Source: an uncultured Bacillota bacterium (GTDB lineage: Bacteria > Bacillota_I > Bacilli_A > RF39 > UBA660). From it: a DNA stretch of 10,461 bases. The notes under the pieces are model-generated. The model worked only from the letters and a program-made list of their open reading frames with translations, searched no databases and had not been told where the DNA came from. Below, one piece after another: positions 1 to 6,839 of this stretch (positions within the stretch are counted from its first letter, which is position 1; each line of letters begins with the position of its first letter). Location of the stretch: assembly GCA_946626905.1 (NCBI GenBank), contig CAMOVA010000029.1, positions 1 through 10,461 on the forward strand, written 5' to 3'. Position numbers and translations under genes: made by a program.

Positions 1-54
1 GTTCCACCAGTGCAACCTGTGAACAATGTTCCACCAGTACAACCAATGAATAAT
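1..54 (+). repeat. 27-bp in-frame tandem repeat (two visible copies)
   Basis: Bases 1-27 and 28-54 are two copies of a 27-bp unit coding for V-P-P-V-Q-P-(V/M)-N-N. They differ at only a few bases. The first copy starts at the window edge, so the array probably continues upstream. Within this window no third copy follows. Confidence 0.8.
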
Positions 55-324
55 ATGTCAATTGATAATGTTGCTGGAGTACAAAGTGATGTTTTCGGGA
101 ATCAAGTTAATGAACAATTAGCTGCTCAAAGTGGAATTCAAGTAAATCCATTACTTAGAAAAGCGGATGTTCAAGAACAACCAAAATATGGTGCAGCTAC
201 TAATACAGAAAATACTTTAGATGATAAAGCAAAAGGTAATTTATTATTTATTGCTATTGTTGGTATTATATTAATTGGTTTTGTATTTGCATTACCTTAT
301 ATATCAAATATTTTAGGTTCGTAA
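1..324 (+). CDS. Pro/Gln/Asn repeat protein with C-terminal membrane anchor (5' partial)
   Basis: The reading frame is open from base 1, so the true start lies upstream; the GTG at base 10 is a Val codon inside a repeat, not a start. The visible 107 codons begin with two copies of a 9-residue repeat (VPPVQPVNN, VPPVQPMNN) encoded by a 27-bp tandem repeat. A polar Gln/Asn-rich stretch of about 55 residues follows, then a charged segment (DDKAKG). One strongly hydrophobic segment of about 22 residues (from LLFIAIVGIILIGFVFAL) lies near the C-terminus, with only a few residues after it. This is the layout of a tail-anchored protein with a low-complexity, probably disordered, cytosolic domain. 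I do not recognise the family. A missing upstream globular domain could give it a specific function that cannot be seen here. The gene ends in a terminator whose loop contains the stop codon. Confidence 0.8.
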   Translation, partial: VPPVQPVNNVPPVQPMNNMSIDNVAGVQSDVFGNQVNEQLAAQSGIQVNPLLRKADVQEQPKYGAATNTENTLDDKAKGNLLFIAIVGIILIGFVFALPYISNILGS

Positions 325-337
325 GAACCTTTTTTTA
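315..337 (+). terminator. Rho-independent terminator of the repeat-protein gene
   Basis: A perfect 6-bp stem (AGGTTC at 315-320, GAACCT at 325-330) with a 4-base GTAA loop is followed by a run of T to 336. The TAA stop of the upstream gene (322-324) lies inside the loop. Confidence 0.88.
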
Positions 338-363
338 TACTTTTAAAAAAGAAGAAAATGTAT

Positions 364-369
364 TATAAT
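364..369 (+). promoter_or_regulatory. Possible -10 element for the 386-2581 operon
   Basis: TATAAT stands between the terminator at 315-337 and the first gene of the next operon, where a promoter is expected. The hexamer 17 bases upstream (TTTTAA, 341-346) is a poor -35. A start about 7 bases downstream would leave a leader of only about 10 bases with the ribosome site at its extreme 5' end. The call is therefore weak. Confidence 0.3.
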
Positions 370-385
370 ATTAATGGAGATGGAT

Positions 386-973
386 ATGCAAGATTTAATT
401 CAAAACATAATTGATAATTTAAAAGATTTAGTATTAACAAATAACTATTTTGTTAGTTTATTAGTTGGAATGCTTATTATTATTTTAGAATCCATAATTC
501 CTATATTACCACTTGCGTTATTTATCGCACTTAATATGATTGTATTTGGTAATACAGTAGGTTTTATAATATCATGGATTGCTACTATAATGGGTTGTTC
601 ATTAAGCTTTTTTATTTTTAGAAAAGGTATAAGTAAATTTTTATATAAAAAAATAGATGATAAGCCAAGAACAAAGAAATTAATGAATATAGTAAGTAAT
701 ATAAGCTTTTCTAAATTAGTAATTATTATGGCAATACCTTTTACTCCTGCATTTTCTATAAATATAGGAGCTGGGTTATCAAAAATGAAATACAAGAAAT
801 TCTTATATGCTGCTATAATCGCTAAAATATCAGTAGTATATTTCTGGGGATTTATAGGAACTACTTTAGTTGAAAGTATTACTGATGTAACTGTAATAGC
901 TAAGTTAATTGTAATTCTTTCAGTAGCGTTATTATTATCTAAAATAGTTATTAATAAATTTGATGTTGATTAG
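386..973 (+). CDS. VTT/DedA-like (TVP38/TMEM64 family) membrane protein
   Basis: This is a multi-pass membrane protein of 195 residues. It resembles the SNARE-associated/VTT (DedA-like) superfamily. Such proteins have two re-entrant helices and several transmembrane helices, and some act as lipid scramblases or transporters. Visible signs are an N-terminal hydrophobic block rich in Ile/Leu/Pro, the segment SWIATIMGCSLSFFIFRKG typical of the first half, and IPFTPAFSINIGAGLSKMKYKKF followed by an aromatic/Gly helix typical of the second half. A last hydrophobic helix precedes the C-terminus. Three in-frame ATGs lie at 374, 380 and 386. I chose 386 because GGAG at 376-379 sits 6 bases upstream, while 374 has no ribosome site at proper distance. 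The TAG stop is the start of the TAGGAGG ribosome site of rmuC. Family assignment is by motif memory; substrate unknown. Confidence 0.75.
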   Translation: MQDLIQNIIDNLKDLVLTNNYFVSLLVGMLIIILESIIPILPLALFIALNMIVFGNTVGFIISWIATIMGCSLSFFIFRKGISKFLYKKIDDKPRTKKLMNIVSNISFSKLVIIMAIPFTPAFSINIGAGLSKMKYKKFLYAAIIAKISVVYFWGFIGTTLVESITDVTVIAKLIVILSVALLLSKIVINKFDVD

Positions 974-981
974 GAGGATTT

Positions 982-2052
982 ATGGAATATATTTTATTAG
1001 GACTACTTATAGTTATTATTGTATTATTAATTTTCTTATTATTTAAAGGAATAAATGAGTCACATATTATAGAGAAAATTGGTAATATTGAAACAAATGT
1101 AGTAAAAGAATTAGGAGAATTTAAAAATGGTTTAGAGAAAAATATTAATGAAGATTTTTCTAAACAAAATGATAAATTAGAAAATCGTTTACGTCTTATT
1201 AATGATGCGGTTAATGAAAGACTAGATAAAAACTTTGAAAAGACTAATAAAACATTTACTAATGTTCTTGAGAGATTATCTAAAATAGATGAAGCACAAA
1301 AGAAAATTGATAATTTATCAAAGGATATTGTTTCGTTACAAGGTGTTTTAACTGATAAAAAGAGTAGAGGTATTTATGGTGAAGTTAACTTAAGACATAT
1401 TATGGAAAATGTATTTGGAGTTAATGATAAACTATATAAACTACAATATACATTACCATCAGGCGTAATTGTTGACTGTGCATTATTCGCACCAGAACCT
1501 CTTGGGCTAGTAGGAATAGATTCAAAATTCCCACTAGAAAATTATCGTAATATGGTTGATAAAAACATTAGTGAAGCAGAAAGAAATAATTATGAAAAAC
1601 TATTTAAAGCAGATATGAAAAAGCATATTGACGCTATTAGTAGTAAATATATTATTCCTAATGTTACTTCAAATCAAGCAATATTATTTTTACCAGCTGA
1701 AGCTATATTTGCTTTTGTTAATGCATATCATTCTGATATAATTGAATATGCTTATAAGAAAAGAGTATGGATTACTTCACCAACTACTTTGATTTCAACT
1801 TTGACAACTATTCAAGTTATTATTAAGAATATTGAAAGAGATAAATATACAAAAGTAATACATAAAGAATTACAATTGTTATCAGAAGAATTCGCAAGAT
1901 ATAAAGAAAGATGGGATAAATTATCTAGAAGTATTGAAACTGTTGGAAAAGATGTTAAAGAAATTCATACAACTACGAATAAAATTACAAAAAGGTTCAA
2001 TTCTATTAATGATGTAGAAATGGAGAATTTATCTTATGAAGAAAATAAATAA
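982..2052 (+). CDS. rmuC: RmuC family DNA recombination protein
   Basis: RmuC proteins are membrane-anchored and carry a predicted PD-(D/E)xK nuclease-like domain. In E. coli, RmuC limits inversions at short repeats; the exact reaction is not settled. This copy has 356 residues. Residues 3-21 form one N-terminal transmembrane helix, and residues about 25-125 are a charged, coiled-coil-like region. The RmuC core runs from about 128 to 320, with YGEVNLRHIMENVFG (132-146) and the probable active-site region D165 ... D180-S-K182-FPLENY. The conserved ILFLPAEA (234-241) and the RVWITSPTTL helix (261-270) follow. The C-terminal tail is helical and charged. The start is fixed by AGGAGG a few bases upstream, overlapping the previous stop. 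The last 17 bases overlap the next gene, suggesting one operon. Identification is firm from the core motifs. Confidence 0.93.
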   Translation: MEYILLGLLIVIIVLLIFLLFKGINESHIIEKIGNIETNVVKELGEFKNGLEKNINEDFSKQNDKLENRLRLINDAVNERLDKNFEKTNKTFTNVLERLSKIDEAQKKIDNLSKDIVSLQGVLTDKKSRGIYGEVNLRHIMENVFGVNDKLYKLQYTLPSGVIVDCALFAPEPLGLVGIDSKFPLENYRNMVDKNISEAERNNYEKLFKADMKKHIDAISSKYIIPNVTSNQAILFLPAEAIFAFVNAYHSDIIEYAYKKRVWITSPTTLISTLTTIQVIIKNIERDKYTKVIHKELQLLSEEFARYKERWDKLSRSIETVGKDVKEIHTTTNKITKRFNSINDVEMENLSYEENK

Positions 2053-2581
2053 TTTTATAATTGTAGTCTTAATAGTATTTAGCTATATGATTGCTTTATA
2101 TAATCTAAAGAGAAAATTAATGGTTAGATTTTTAATAGCTATTACTATATTACCAGTTTTATTTGTGCCTAAGATTTTTAGAAAACTAAAAATTAAAATA
2201 GATGATAATTTAGAATTTCTCTATTTGGTATTTATAGTATTCGCATACTTTTTAGGTACAGTTCTTAATTTTTATGAGAGTTTTGTTCATTATGACACAT
2301 TAATGCATTTCTTATCAGGTGTGTTTGAAGCATTTCTTGCTATTATGTTATTCAAAAAAAGTGATTCTAAAATTTATAATATATTATTTATTTTAGGATT
2401 TGTCGCGCTTATATCTTCAGCATGGGAGATATTTGAATTTACAGCTAGTAAAGCTTTAAATGTAGATCCTCAACGAGTAGAATTAACTGGTGTTGATGAC
2501 ACTATGAAAGACTTAATTGTTGCTTTTATAGGTGGAATATTAGTGTTATTTATTGATAAAAGAAAAGCTATAAAAAAATAA
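2036..2581 (+). CDS. DUF2238/YjdF-like multi-pass membrane protein
   Basis: This integral membrane protein of 181 residues has about six hydrophobic segments (roughly 7-23, 28-46, 60-80, 88-105, 113-131 and 158-174). Polar, membrane-adjacent motifs carry the family signature: FVHYDTLMHFLSG (83-95, with H85, D87 and H91), SAWEIFEF (128-135, with W130, E131, E134) and TGVDDTMKDL (151-160, with D154, D155, D159). This set of His/Asp/Glu residues resembles the YjdF/DUF2238 family and could form a metal or polar site, but no reaction is known to me. Translation starts inside the 3' end of rmuC, 9 bases after GGAGA (2022-2026), so the two are probably co-translated. The gene ends in a strong terminator. 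Family call moderately sure, function unknown. Confidence 0.78.
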   Translation: MKKINNFIIVVLIVFSYMIALYNLKRKLMVRFLIAITILPVLFVPKIFRKLKIKIDDNLEFLYLVFIVFAYFLGTVLNFYESFVHYDTLMHFLSGVFEAFLAIMLFKKSDSKIYNILFILGFVALISSAWEIFEFTASKALNVDPQRVELTGVDDTMKDLIVAFIGGILVLFIDKRKAIKK

Positions 2582-2594
2582 TATAGCTTTTTTT
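2563..2594 (+). terminator. Rho-independent terminator ending the rmuC operon
   Basis: A perfect 10-bp stem (AAAAGCTATA at 2563-2572, TATAGCTTTT at 2582-2591) closes a 9-base A-rich loop and merges into a T-run up to 2594. The TAA stop of the upstream gene (2579-2581) lies in the loop. Confidence 0.88.
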
Positions 2595-2613
2595 ATTTTT
2601 CTTTAAAAATGTA

Positions 2614-2641
2614 TAGACTTTTTTTGTGGATGTGCTATAAT
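2614..2641 (+). promoter_or_regulatory. SigA-type extended -10 promoter of lonA
   Basis: TATAAT at 2636-2641 is preceded by TG one base upstream (TGCTATAAT), an extended -10. TAGACT at 2614-2619 matches TTGACA at four of six bases with a 16-base spacer. It follows directly after a terminator and leaves a leader of about 20 bases ending in AAGGAGG. I see no CIRCE or CtsR operator, so heat-shock control by HrcA or CtsR is not indicated. Confidence 0.75.
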
Positions 2642-2668
2642 AAAAAACAATTTTAAGGAGGCAAAGTT

Positions 2669-4999
2669 ATGACAAGAATAGAACTACCAGTAATAATATT
2701 AAAAGGAATAATACTTTTGCCTAATAATGATATAAGACTAGAATTTGATAATGATATAAGTAGAGATATAATTGATGCATCAGAGATGTTTCATGAGTGT
2801 AAGGTTTTTATTGTTAGTAATGAAAACTCGTTAGAAGAAACAATTGATATTAATAGATTAGCTAAGTATGGAGTTGTGGCTCGTATAAGTCATAGAATAG
2901 AATTACCAAACGGGAAAACAAGATTAATAATAAGTGGTATTAAAAGAGCTAAGGTTGTTGAGTATTTAGATATTAATAAAGGCAATAACATATTAGAAGC
3001 TATAGTAACTCCAGTAGAAGATATAAAACTAGATAGTAAAGAAGAAGATATTTTAATTAAAAAATTAAATAGAGAATTAGATTTTTATACTAAAGCTATA
3101 CCATATGTTTCAAATGGGATTATAGAACAAGCAAAAAATAGTAAAAATTTAGAAGAGGTTACAGATATAGTAGTTCCATTTTTAGATATAGAAAAAACAA
3201 GATTAATGAGTTATCTAAAAGAAGAAAATTCTGTTGAAAGATTAACTATGATTTTAGAAGATATTTATAATGAAACAGAAGTATATCAAATAGAAAAACA
3301 AATAGATAATAAAGTTAAGAAGAATTTAGATGATAATCAAAGACAATATATTTTAAAAGAAAAATTAAAAGAAATAAAAAAAGAACTAGGAGATTCTAGT
3401 ATAAAAGAAAATGAAATAGAAAAATTAAAAAATAAAGCATCTAAATTAAAATTAAATAGTAAATTACAAGAAAGATTTGAAGAAGAAATATCTAGATTAG
3501 AAGCGATGACGGATTCATCACCAGAAGTTAATGTTGTTAGAAACTATGTTGAATGGTTGCTTAATATACCATGGAATAAATATACTACTGATAATGATGA
3601 TCTAGATAGTATTATGAAAAAATTAAATGAAACACATAGTGGTTTAGAAGAATTAAAAGAAAGATTTATTGAATATGTAGCGGTTAGAAAACAAACTAAT
3701 AATATTAAAAGCCCAATAATCTGTTTAGTAGGTCCACCAGGTGTTGGTAAAACTTCATTTGTTAAAGCACTAGCAAATGCTTTAAATAGAAACTTTGTTA
3801 AAGTATCAGTTGGTGGTATTAATGATGAAGCAGAAATAGTAGGACATAGAAGAACATATTTAGGAGCTAATCCTGGTAGAATAATTCAATCACTTAAAAA
3901 AGCAAAGTCTATGAATCCAGTATTCTTAATAGATGAGATAGATAAAATGACAAAAGATCAAAAAGGAGATCCAGCTAGTGCTTTACTAGATATTTTGGAT
4001 CCAGAACAAAATAAATTCTTTAGTGATAACTATATTGAAGAAGAAGTTGATTTATCAGATATAATGTTTATTACAACTGCGAATGATGCTTTAAATATTC
4101 CAGAGCCTTTAAGAGATAGAATGGAAATAATTGAATTATCAGGTTATACAGAATTTGAAAAATTAGAAATTGCTAAAAAATATATTATTCCAAAAACTTG
4201 TAAAGAACATGGTATTGATTATAATAATATAAAGTTTGATGATTATGCTATTTTGTTTATTATAAGAGAATATACTAAAGAATCAGGTGTCAGAGAATTA
4301 GATAGAATTATCTCTAAGATAATAAGAAAGATAGTTACAAGTTTATATAAAAATAAGATTAAGATTAATAAATTAAATATTGATAAGGATTTAGTGTTAA
4401 AATATTTAGGACAACCTATATATACTGATAATTTCATTAAGCATAATGAAATAGGTGTTGTTAATGGGTTAGCTTATACACCATATGGTGGAGATACTTT
4501 AAAAATTGAAGTTAATTATTATAAAGGAACAGGCAAATTAAATCTTACAGGATGTTTAGGTGAAGTAATGATGGAAAGTGCTAAAATAGCGCTAGCTTAT
4601 GTAAAAGCAAATTATAAACATTTTGGTATAGATTATAAATTATTTAAAGATTATGATTTACATATTCATGTTCCAGAAGGAGCTGTAAAAAAGGATGGCC
4701 CTTCTGCTGGTATAGCTATTACAACAGCTTTAGTAAGCGCATTAACTAATTCACGTGTTGATTCAACACTTGCTATGACAGGAGAAATAACTTTAAGGGG
4801 TAATGTTTTAAAAATAGGTGGATTAAAAGAAAAAAGCATAGGCGCATTAAGATGTGGAATAAATAAAATTATTATTCCAAAAACTAATGTTAGTGATTTA
4901 GAAAAATTACCATCTGAGGTTTTAACAAAAATTACATTTATTCCTGTATCTAATTATATGGAAGCTTATAAAATAATGAGGAGAGGTTTTAATGGATAA
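2669..4999 (+). CDS. lon: ATP-dependent Lon protease (LonA type)
   Basis: LonA is a soluble hexameric AAA+ protease that unfolds and degrades damaged and regulatory proteins. The 776 residues match the usual length (about 770-810). The N-terminal substrate-binding domain starts with LPVIILKGIILLP, and a helical, coiled-coil linker occupies about 200-300. The AAA+ module has Walker A GPPGVGKT (355-362) and Walker B with D422-E423 in FLIDEIDKM. The C-terminal protease domain carries the catalytic Ser679 in DGPSAG and Lys722 in GGLKEK, forming the Ser-Lys dyad. The LonA-type N-domain and the lack of a membrane insertion separate it from LonB. The start follows AAGGAGG (2655-2661) by 7 bases. The last 8 bases overlap the next gene, so the two are co-transcribed. 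All key residues are present and the enzyme should be active. Confidence 0.97.
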   Translation: MTRIELPVIILKGIILLPNNDIRLEFDNDISRDIIDASEMFHECKVFIVSNENSLEETIDINRLAKYGVVARISHRIELPNGKTRLIISGIKRAKVVEYLDINKGNNILEAIVTPVEDIKLDSKEEDILIKKLNRELDFYTKAIPYVSNGIIEQAKNSKNLEEVTDIVVPFLDIEKTRLMSYLKEENSVERLTMILEDIYNETEVYQIEKQIDNKVKKNLDDNQRQYILKEKLKEIKKELGDSSIKENEIEKLKNKASKLKLNSKLQERFEEEISRLEAMTDSSPEVNVVRNYVEWLLNIPWNKYTTDNDDLDSIMKKLNETHSGLEELKERFIEYVAVRKQTNNIKSPIICLVGPPGVGKTSFVKALANALNRNFVKVSVGGINDEAEIVGHRRTYLGANPGRIIQSLKKAKSMNPVFLIDEIDKMTKDQKGDPASALLDILDPEQNKFFSDNYIEEEVDLSDIMFITTANDALNIPEPLRDRMEIIELSGYTEFEKLEIAKKYIIPKTCKEHGIDYNNIKFDDYAILFIIREYTKESGVRELDRIISKIIRKIVTSLYKNKIKINKLNIDKDLVLKYLGQPIYTDNFIKHNEIGVVNGLAYTPYGGDTLKIEVNYYKGTGKLNLTGCLGEVMMESAKIALAYVKANYKHFGIDYKLFKDYDLHIHVPEGAVKKDGPSAGIAITTALVSALTNSRVDSTLAMTGEITLRGNVLKIGGLKEKSIGALRCGINKIIIPKTNVSDLEKLPSEVLTKITFIPVSNYMEAYKIMRRGFNG

Positions 5000-6212
5000 G
5001 AAAAAATCAAACAATTATTTTTATCAACTATATACTGATTTTATTCTATTTAATAAAGAAGCAGATGTAAGTTGTGATATGGGATTCTTTAAAGAAAAAG
5101 ATTATCTTAAATATTTAACTTGCTTAATAGAAATATATTTACCTATAGTAGCTTATCCAGAAGCACAATTAGATAAGCTTATAGTATTTTTAAATGATAT
5201 AAAAGATGAATCTAATAAAGATGAAATAAATAGACTAATAAAAAAAGTAGAAGAAGAAAAAGAAAATAATGGTGAACACAGAATTGATAAAATCAAAATA
5301 GAAGCTGAAAAGAAAACTTTAAATATTAAAAATATACTTGATAAAGAAATTATATTCGATTCATCATTAATAGGTTTTGATTATTATGCGTTTATATCTT
5401 TATTTAAAGATGAAACTGAAATATTAAATAATCCTAGATATTTATATTCTTTTAAAAAGTTTTTAATTGATTATCCTGAATTATTTAATTCTAGAAAAAT
5501 CAAAAAAAGAGCACTTAATATTTTGGAAAGTCAAAATTTAGATGATCAATATAAAGAATTTATACACCAAATAAAATACTATGTTGAAAATTCTGATAAA
5601 TTATGTTTATCAAGATTTGATTTTTCAAAAACTAAATCTGTTTATTATATGACAGTAGCGTTTAATATGTTGTTTGATAAAAGTAATATTAGTAAGTACG
5701 ATCATTTAATTGATAAAGAATTATATGAATGTGTAAATTATATTATAAGTAATGCATTATATGACTCAAAAAGTGAAGTAGATAATACTTATGATATATT
5801 AACTTTATATAAGAATCGTTATATTGATAAGTTACCAAATAGAGAAGGCGCACTAAATAGATATAATACAATGCTTAATAAATTAAATTTAATTGAAGTT
5901 AAACACTTAGATAAAACAGTATATGATTTTTCTAAGAGATTCAATTTATTTGAATTATTAAAGGGAATAGCTAATAGAGATTTAGAAGTAAATGAACTTC
6001 TAAAAAATGATTTAGGCTTACTTAATAATTTAATTAATAATGAAGAAATGGAAGATAATGATAAACTATATTTATCATTTGGTAAATTATATAATATGGT
6101 TCCATTTATATATGAACAACCAGAAGTACTAAGAAAAGCAGAAGGTGTTTTAAATACATCAAAAGAAGGGGTAAAATTACTTAGAAAAATAGATAAATTT
6201 GTAAAAAGATAA
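4992..6212 (+). CDS. Unrecognised 406-aa soluble, mostly helical protein linked to lon
   Basis: I do not recognise this protein. It has no signal peptide and no transmembrane segment. It is rich in Lys, Asp, Asn, Leu, Ile and Tyr and looks largely alpha-helical. Residues about 65-115 are highly charged (KKVEEEKENN) and may form a coiled coil. The remainder alternates short amphipathic helices, which could be a helical-repeat scaffold. No catalytic motif, nucleotide-binding loop or metal-binding Cys/His cluster is evident. The start is clear: AGGAG (4979-4983) 8 bases upstream and an 8-base overlap with lon, so translation is probably coupled to it. A terminator overlaps its stop. It occupies the place between lon and spoVID where Bacillus carries ysxC and hem genes, but it resembles none of them. 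It could be a Lon adaptor or a sporulation protein; both ideas rest only on position. Confidence 0.85.
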   Translation: MDKKKSNNYFYQLYTDFILFNKEADVSCDMGFFKEKDYLKYLTCLIEIYLPIVAYPEAQLDKLIVFLNDIKDESNKDEINRLIKKVEEEKENNGEHRIDKIKIEAEKKTLNIKNILDKEIIFDSSLIGFDYYAFISLFKDETEILNNPRYLYSFKKFLIDYPELFNSRKIKKRALNILESQNLDDQYKEFIHQIKYYVENSDKLCLSRFDFSKTKSVYYMTVAFNMLFDKSNISKYDHLIDKELYECVNYIISNALYDSKSEVDNTYDILTLYKNRYIDKLPNREGALNRYNTMLNKLNLIEVKHLDKTVYDFSKRFNLFELLKGIANRDLEVNELLKNDLGLLNNLINNEEMEDNDKLYLSFGKLYNMVPFIYEQPEVLRKAEGVLNTSKEGVKLLRKIDKFVKR

Positions 6213-6232
6213 GTATAACTTATCTTTTTTTT
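6203..6232 (+). terminator. Rho-independent terminator after the lon operon
   Basis: A 12-bp perfect stem (6203-6214 with 6218-6229) has a 3-base ATA loop and a T-run to 6232. The TAA stop (6210-6212) is within the left arm. Only 28 bases separate it from the spoVID start, so spoVID is expected to have its own promoter or to rely on read-through. Confidence 0.88.
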
Positions 6233-6240
6233 CATATTAT
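6233..6240 (+). promoter_or_regulatory. Possible SigE-like -10 element upstream of spoVID
   Basis: CATATTAT directly follows the terminator T-run and matches the mother-cell SigE -10 pattern (CATACAAT) at six of eight positions. The upstream half would fall inside the terminator hairpin and matches the SigE -35 only poorly (GTATAAC, 6213-6219, 13-base spacer). Transcription would begin just before the AGGAGG site (6249-6254). B. subtilis spoVID is SigE-controlled, which fits, but the site alone is weak. Confidence 0.35.
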
Positions 6241-6260
6241 TTATTGATAGGAGGAATTTT

Positions 6261-6839
6261 ATGAAAAAGAAAATACCTTTTAAAAAGGATATTATTTTTG
6301 GAACTAGAGTAGCAGAAATCACTAGTATTTCATTAGATCATAATTTAAAAATAGAAGATAATAATTTAGTAGGTAATTTTATAGTGAGTGGAGATTATAA
6401 AATAACAGAAGCATCAGTACAAGTTTCACCATTTTCTTATGAGATACCATTTAAAATAGCTTTTGATGAAAAGTATGATTTAGAAAGTGCGGTTTTAGAT
6501 ATAGATGATTTTTATTATGAAATAATTGATAATAGTGTTTTAAATATAAATATAGAAGTAGGGGTAGATAATATAGAAGAAAAAGAAGAAAGATGTATTG
6601 AAGAAGAGGAAAAAGAAGAACCAGAAGAACAGGTAGAAATAAATTCTTTATTTGATAGTATAACAGATGAAGATACCTATAAAACTTATAAAGTTTATAT
6701 AATAAGAGAACAAGATACAATAGAAAAAGTAATTGAAACTTATAATTCTTCAAAAGAGGTTTTAGAACAATATAATGATTTAAGTAATATAAAATTAGGA
6801 GATAAAATAATTATTCCAGTTCAAGATGAAGGAGATTAA
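6261..6839 (+). CDS. spoVID: SpoVID-like spore coat encasement protein, miniature (SPOCS-type domain plus LysM)
   Basis: SpoVID is a mother-cell protein that binds SpoIVA on the forespore and drives coat encasement; its LysM domain has been linked to lipid II binding. The 192 residues comprise two domains. Residues about 8-103 form a beta-rich SPOCS-like domain; the opening FGTRVAEITSISLDHNLKIE and the alternating strands (LVGNFIVSGDYKI, YEIPFKIAF) match the SpoVID N-terminus. A Glu-rich linker (104-124) leads to a C-terminal LysM (about 142-187, TYKVYIIREQDTIEKV ... IKLGDKIIIP). The short segment just before LysM (INSLFDSITDEDTY) sits where SpoVID has its SpoIVA-contact region. B. subtilis SpoVID is about 575 residues, so nearly the whole central region is missing. 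AGGAGG 6 bases upstream fixes the start. ysxE overlaps its end, as expected from synteny. SipL of Clostridia shares the architecture, but the ysxE neighbour favours SpoVID. Confidence 0.85.
   Translation: MKKKIPFKKDIIFGTRVAEITSISLDHNLKIEDNNLVGNFIVSGDYKITEASVQVSPFSYEIPFKIAFDEKYDLESAVLDIDDFYYEIIDNSVLNINIEVGVDNIEEKEERCIEEEEKEEPEEQVEINSLFDSITDEDTYKTYKVYIIREQDTIEKVIETYNSSKEVLEQYNDLSNIKLGDKIIIPVQDEGD

Noticed and set aside
10..12. GTG as a start codon for the first gene
   Set aside because: The frame is open to the window edge and the GTG is a Val codon inside a 27-bp repeat; no ribosome site precedes it.
445..795. 116-aa open frame on the - strand inside the VTT/DedA-like gene
   Set aside because: It lies wholly opposite a well-supported membrane protein gene and its composition mirrors that gene; no separate support.
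2582..2668. Heat-shock operator (CIRCE or CtsR box) before lon
   Set aside because: Neither the TTAGCACTC inverted repeat nor the GGTCAAA tandem repeat is present.
5819..6322. 167-aa open frame on the - strand across the end of the 406-aa gene and the start of spoVID
   Set aside because: It runs through the terminator at 6203-6232 and two well-supported genes; Ser/Leu/Phe-rich antisense of Lys/Asn-rich coding DNA.
6451..6753. 100-aa Leu/Tyr-rich open frame opposite spoVID
   Set aside because: Antisense of the Glu/Lys-rich linker gives long Leu/Phe runs without stops; chance frame.
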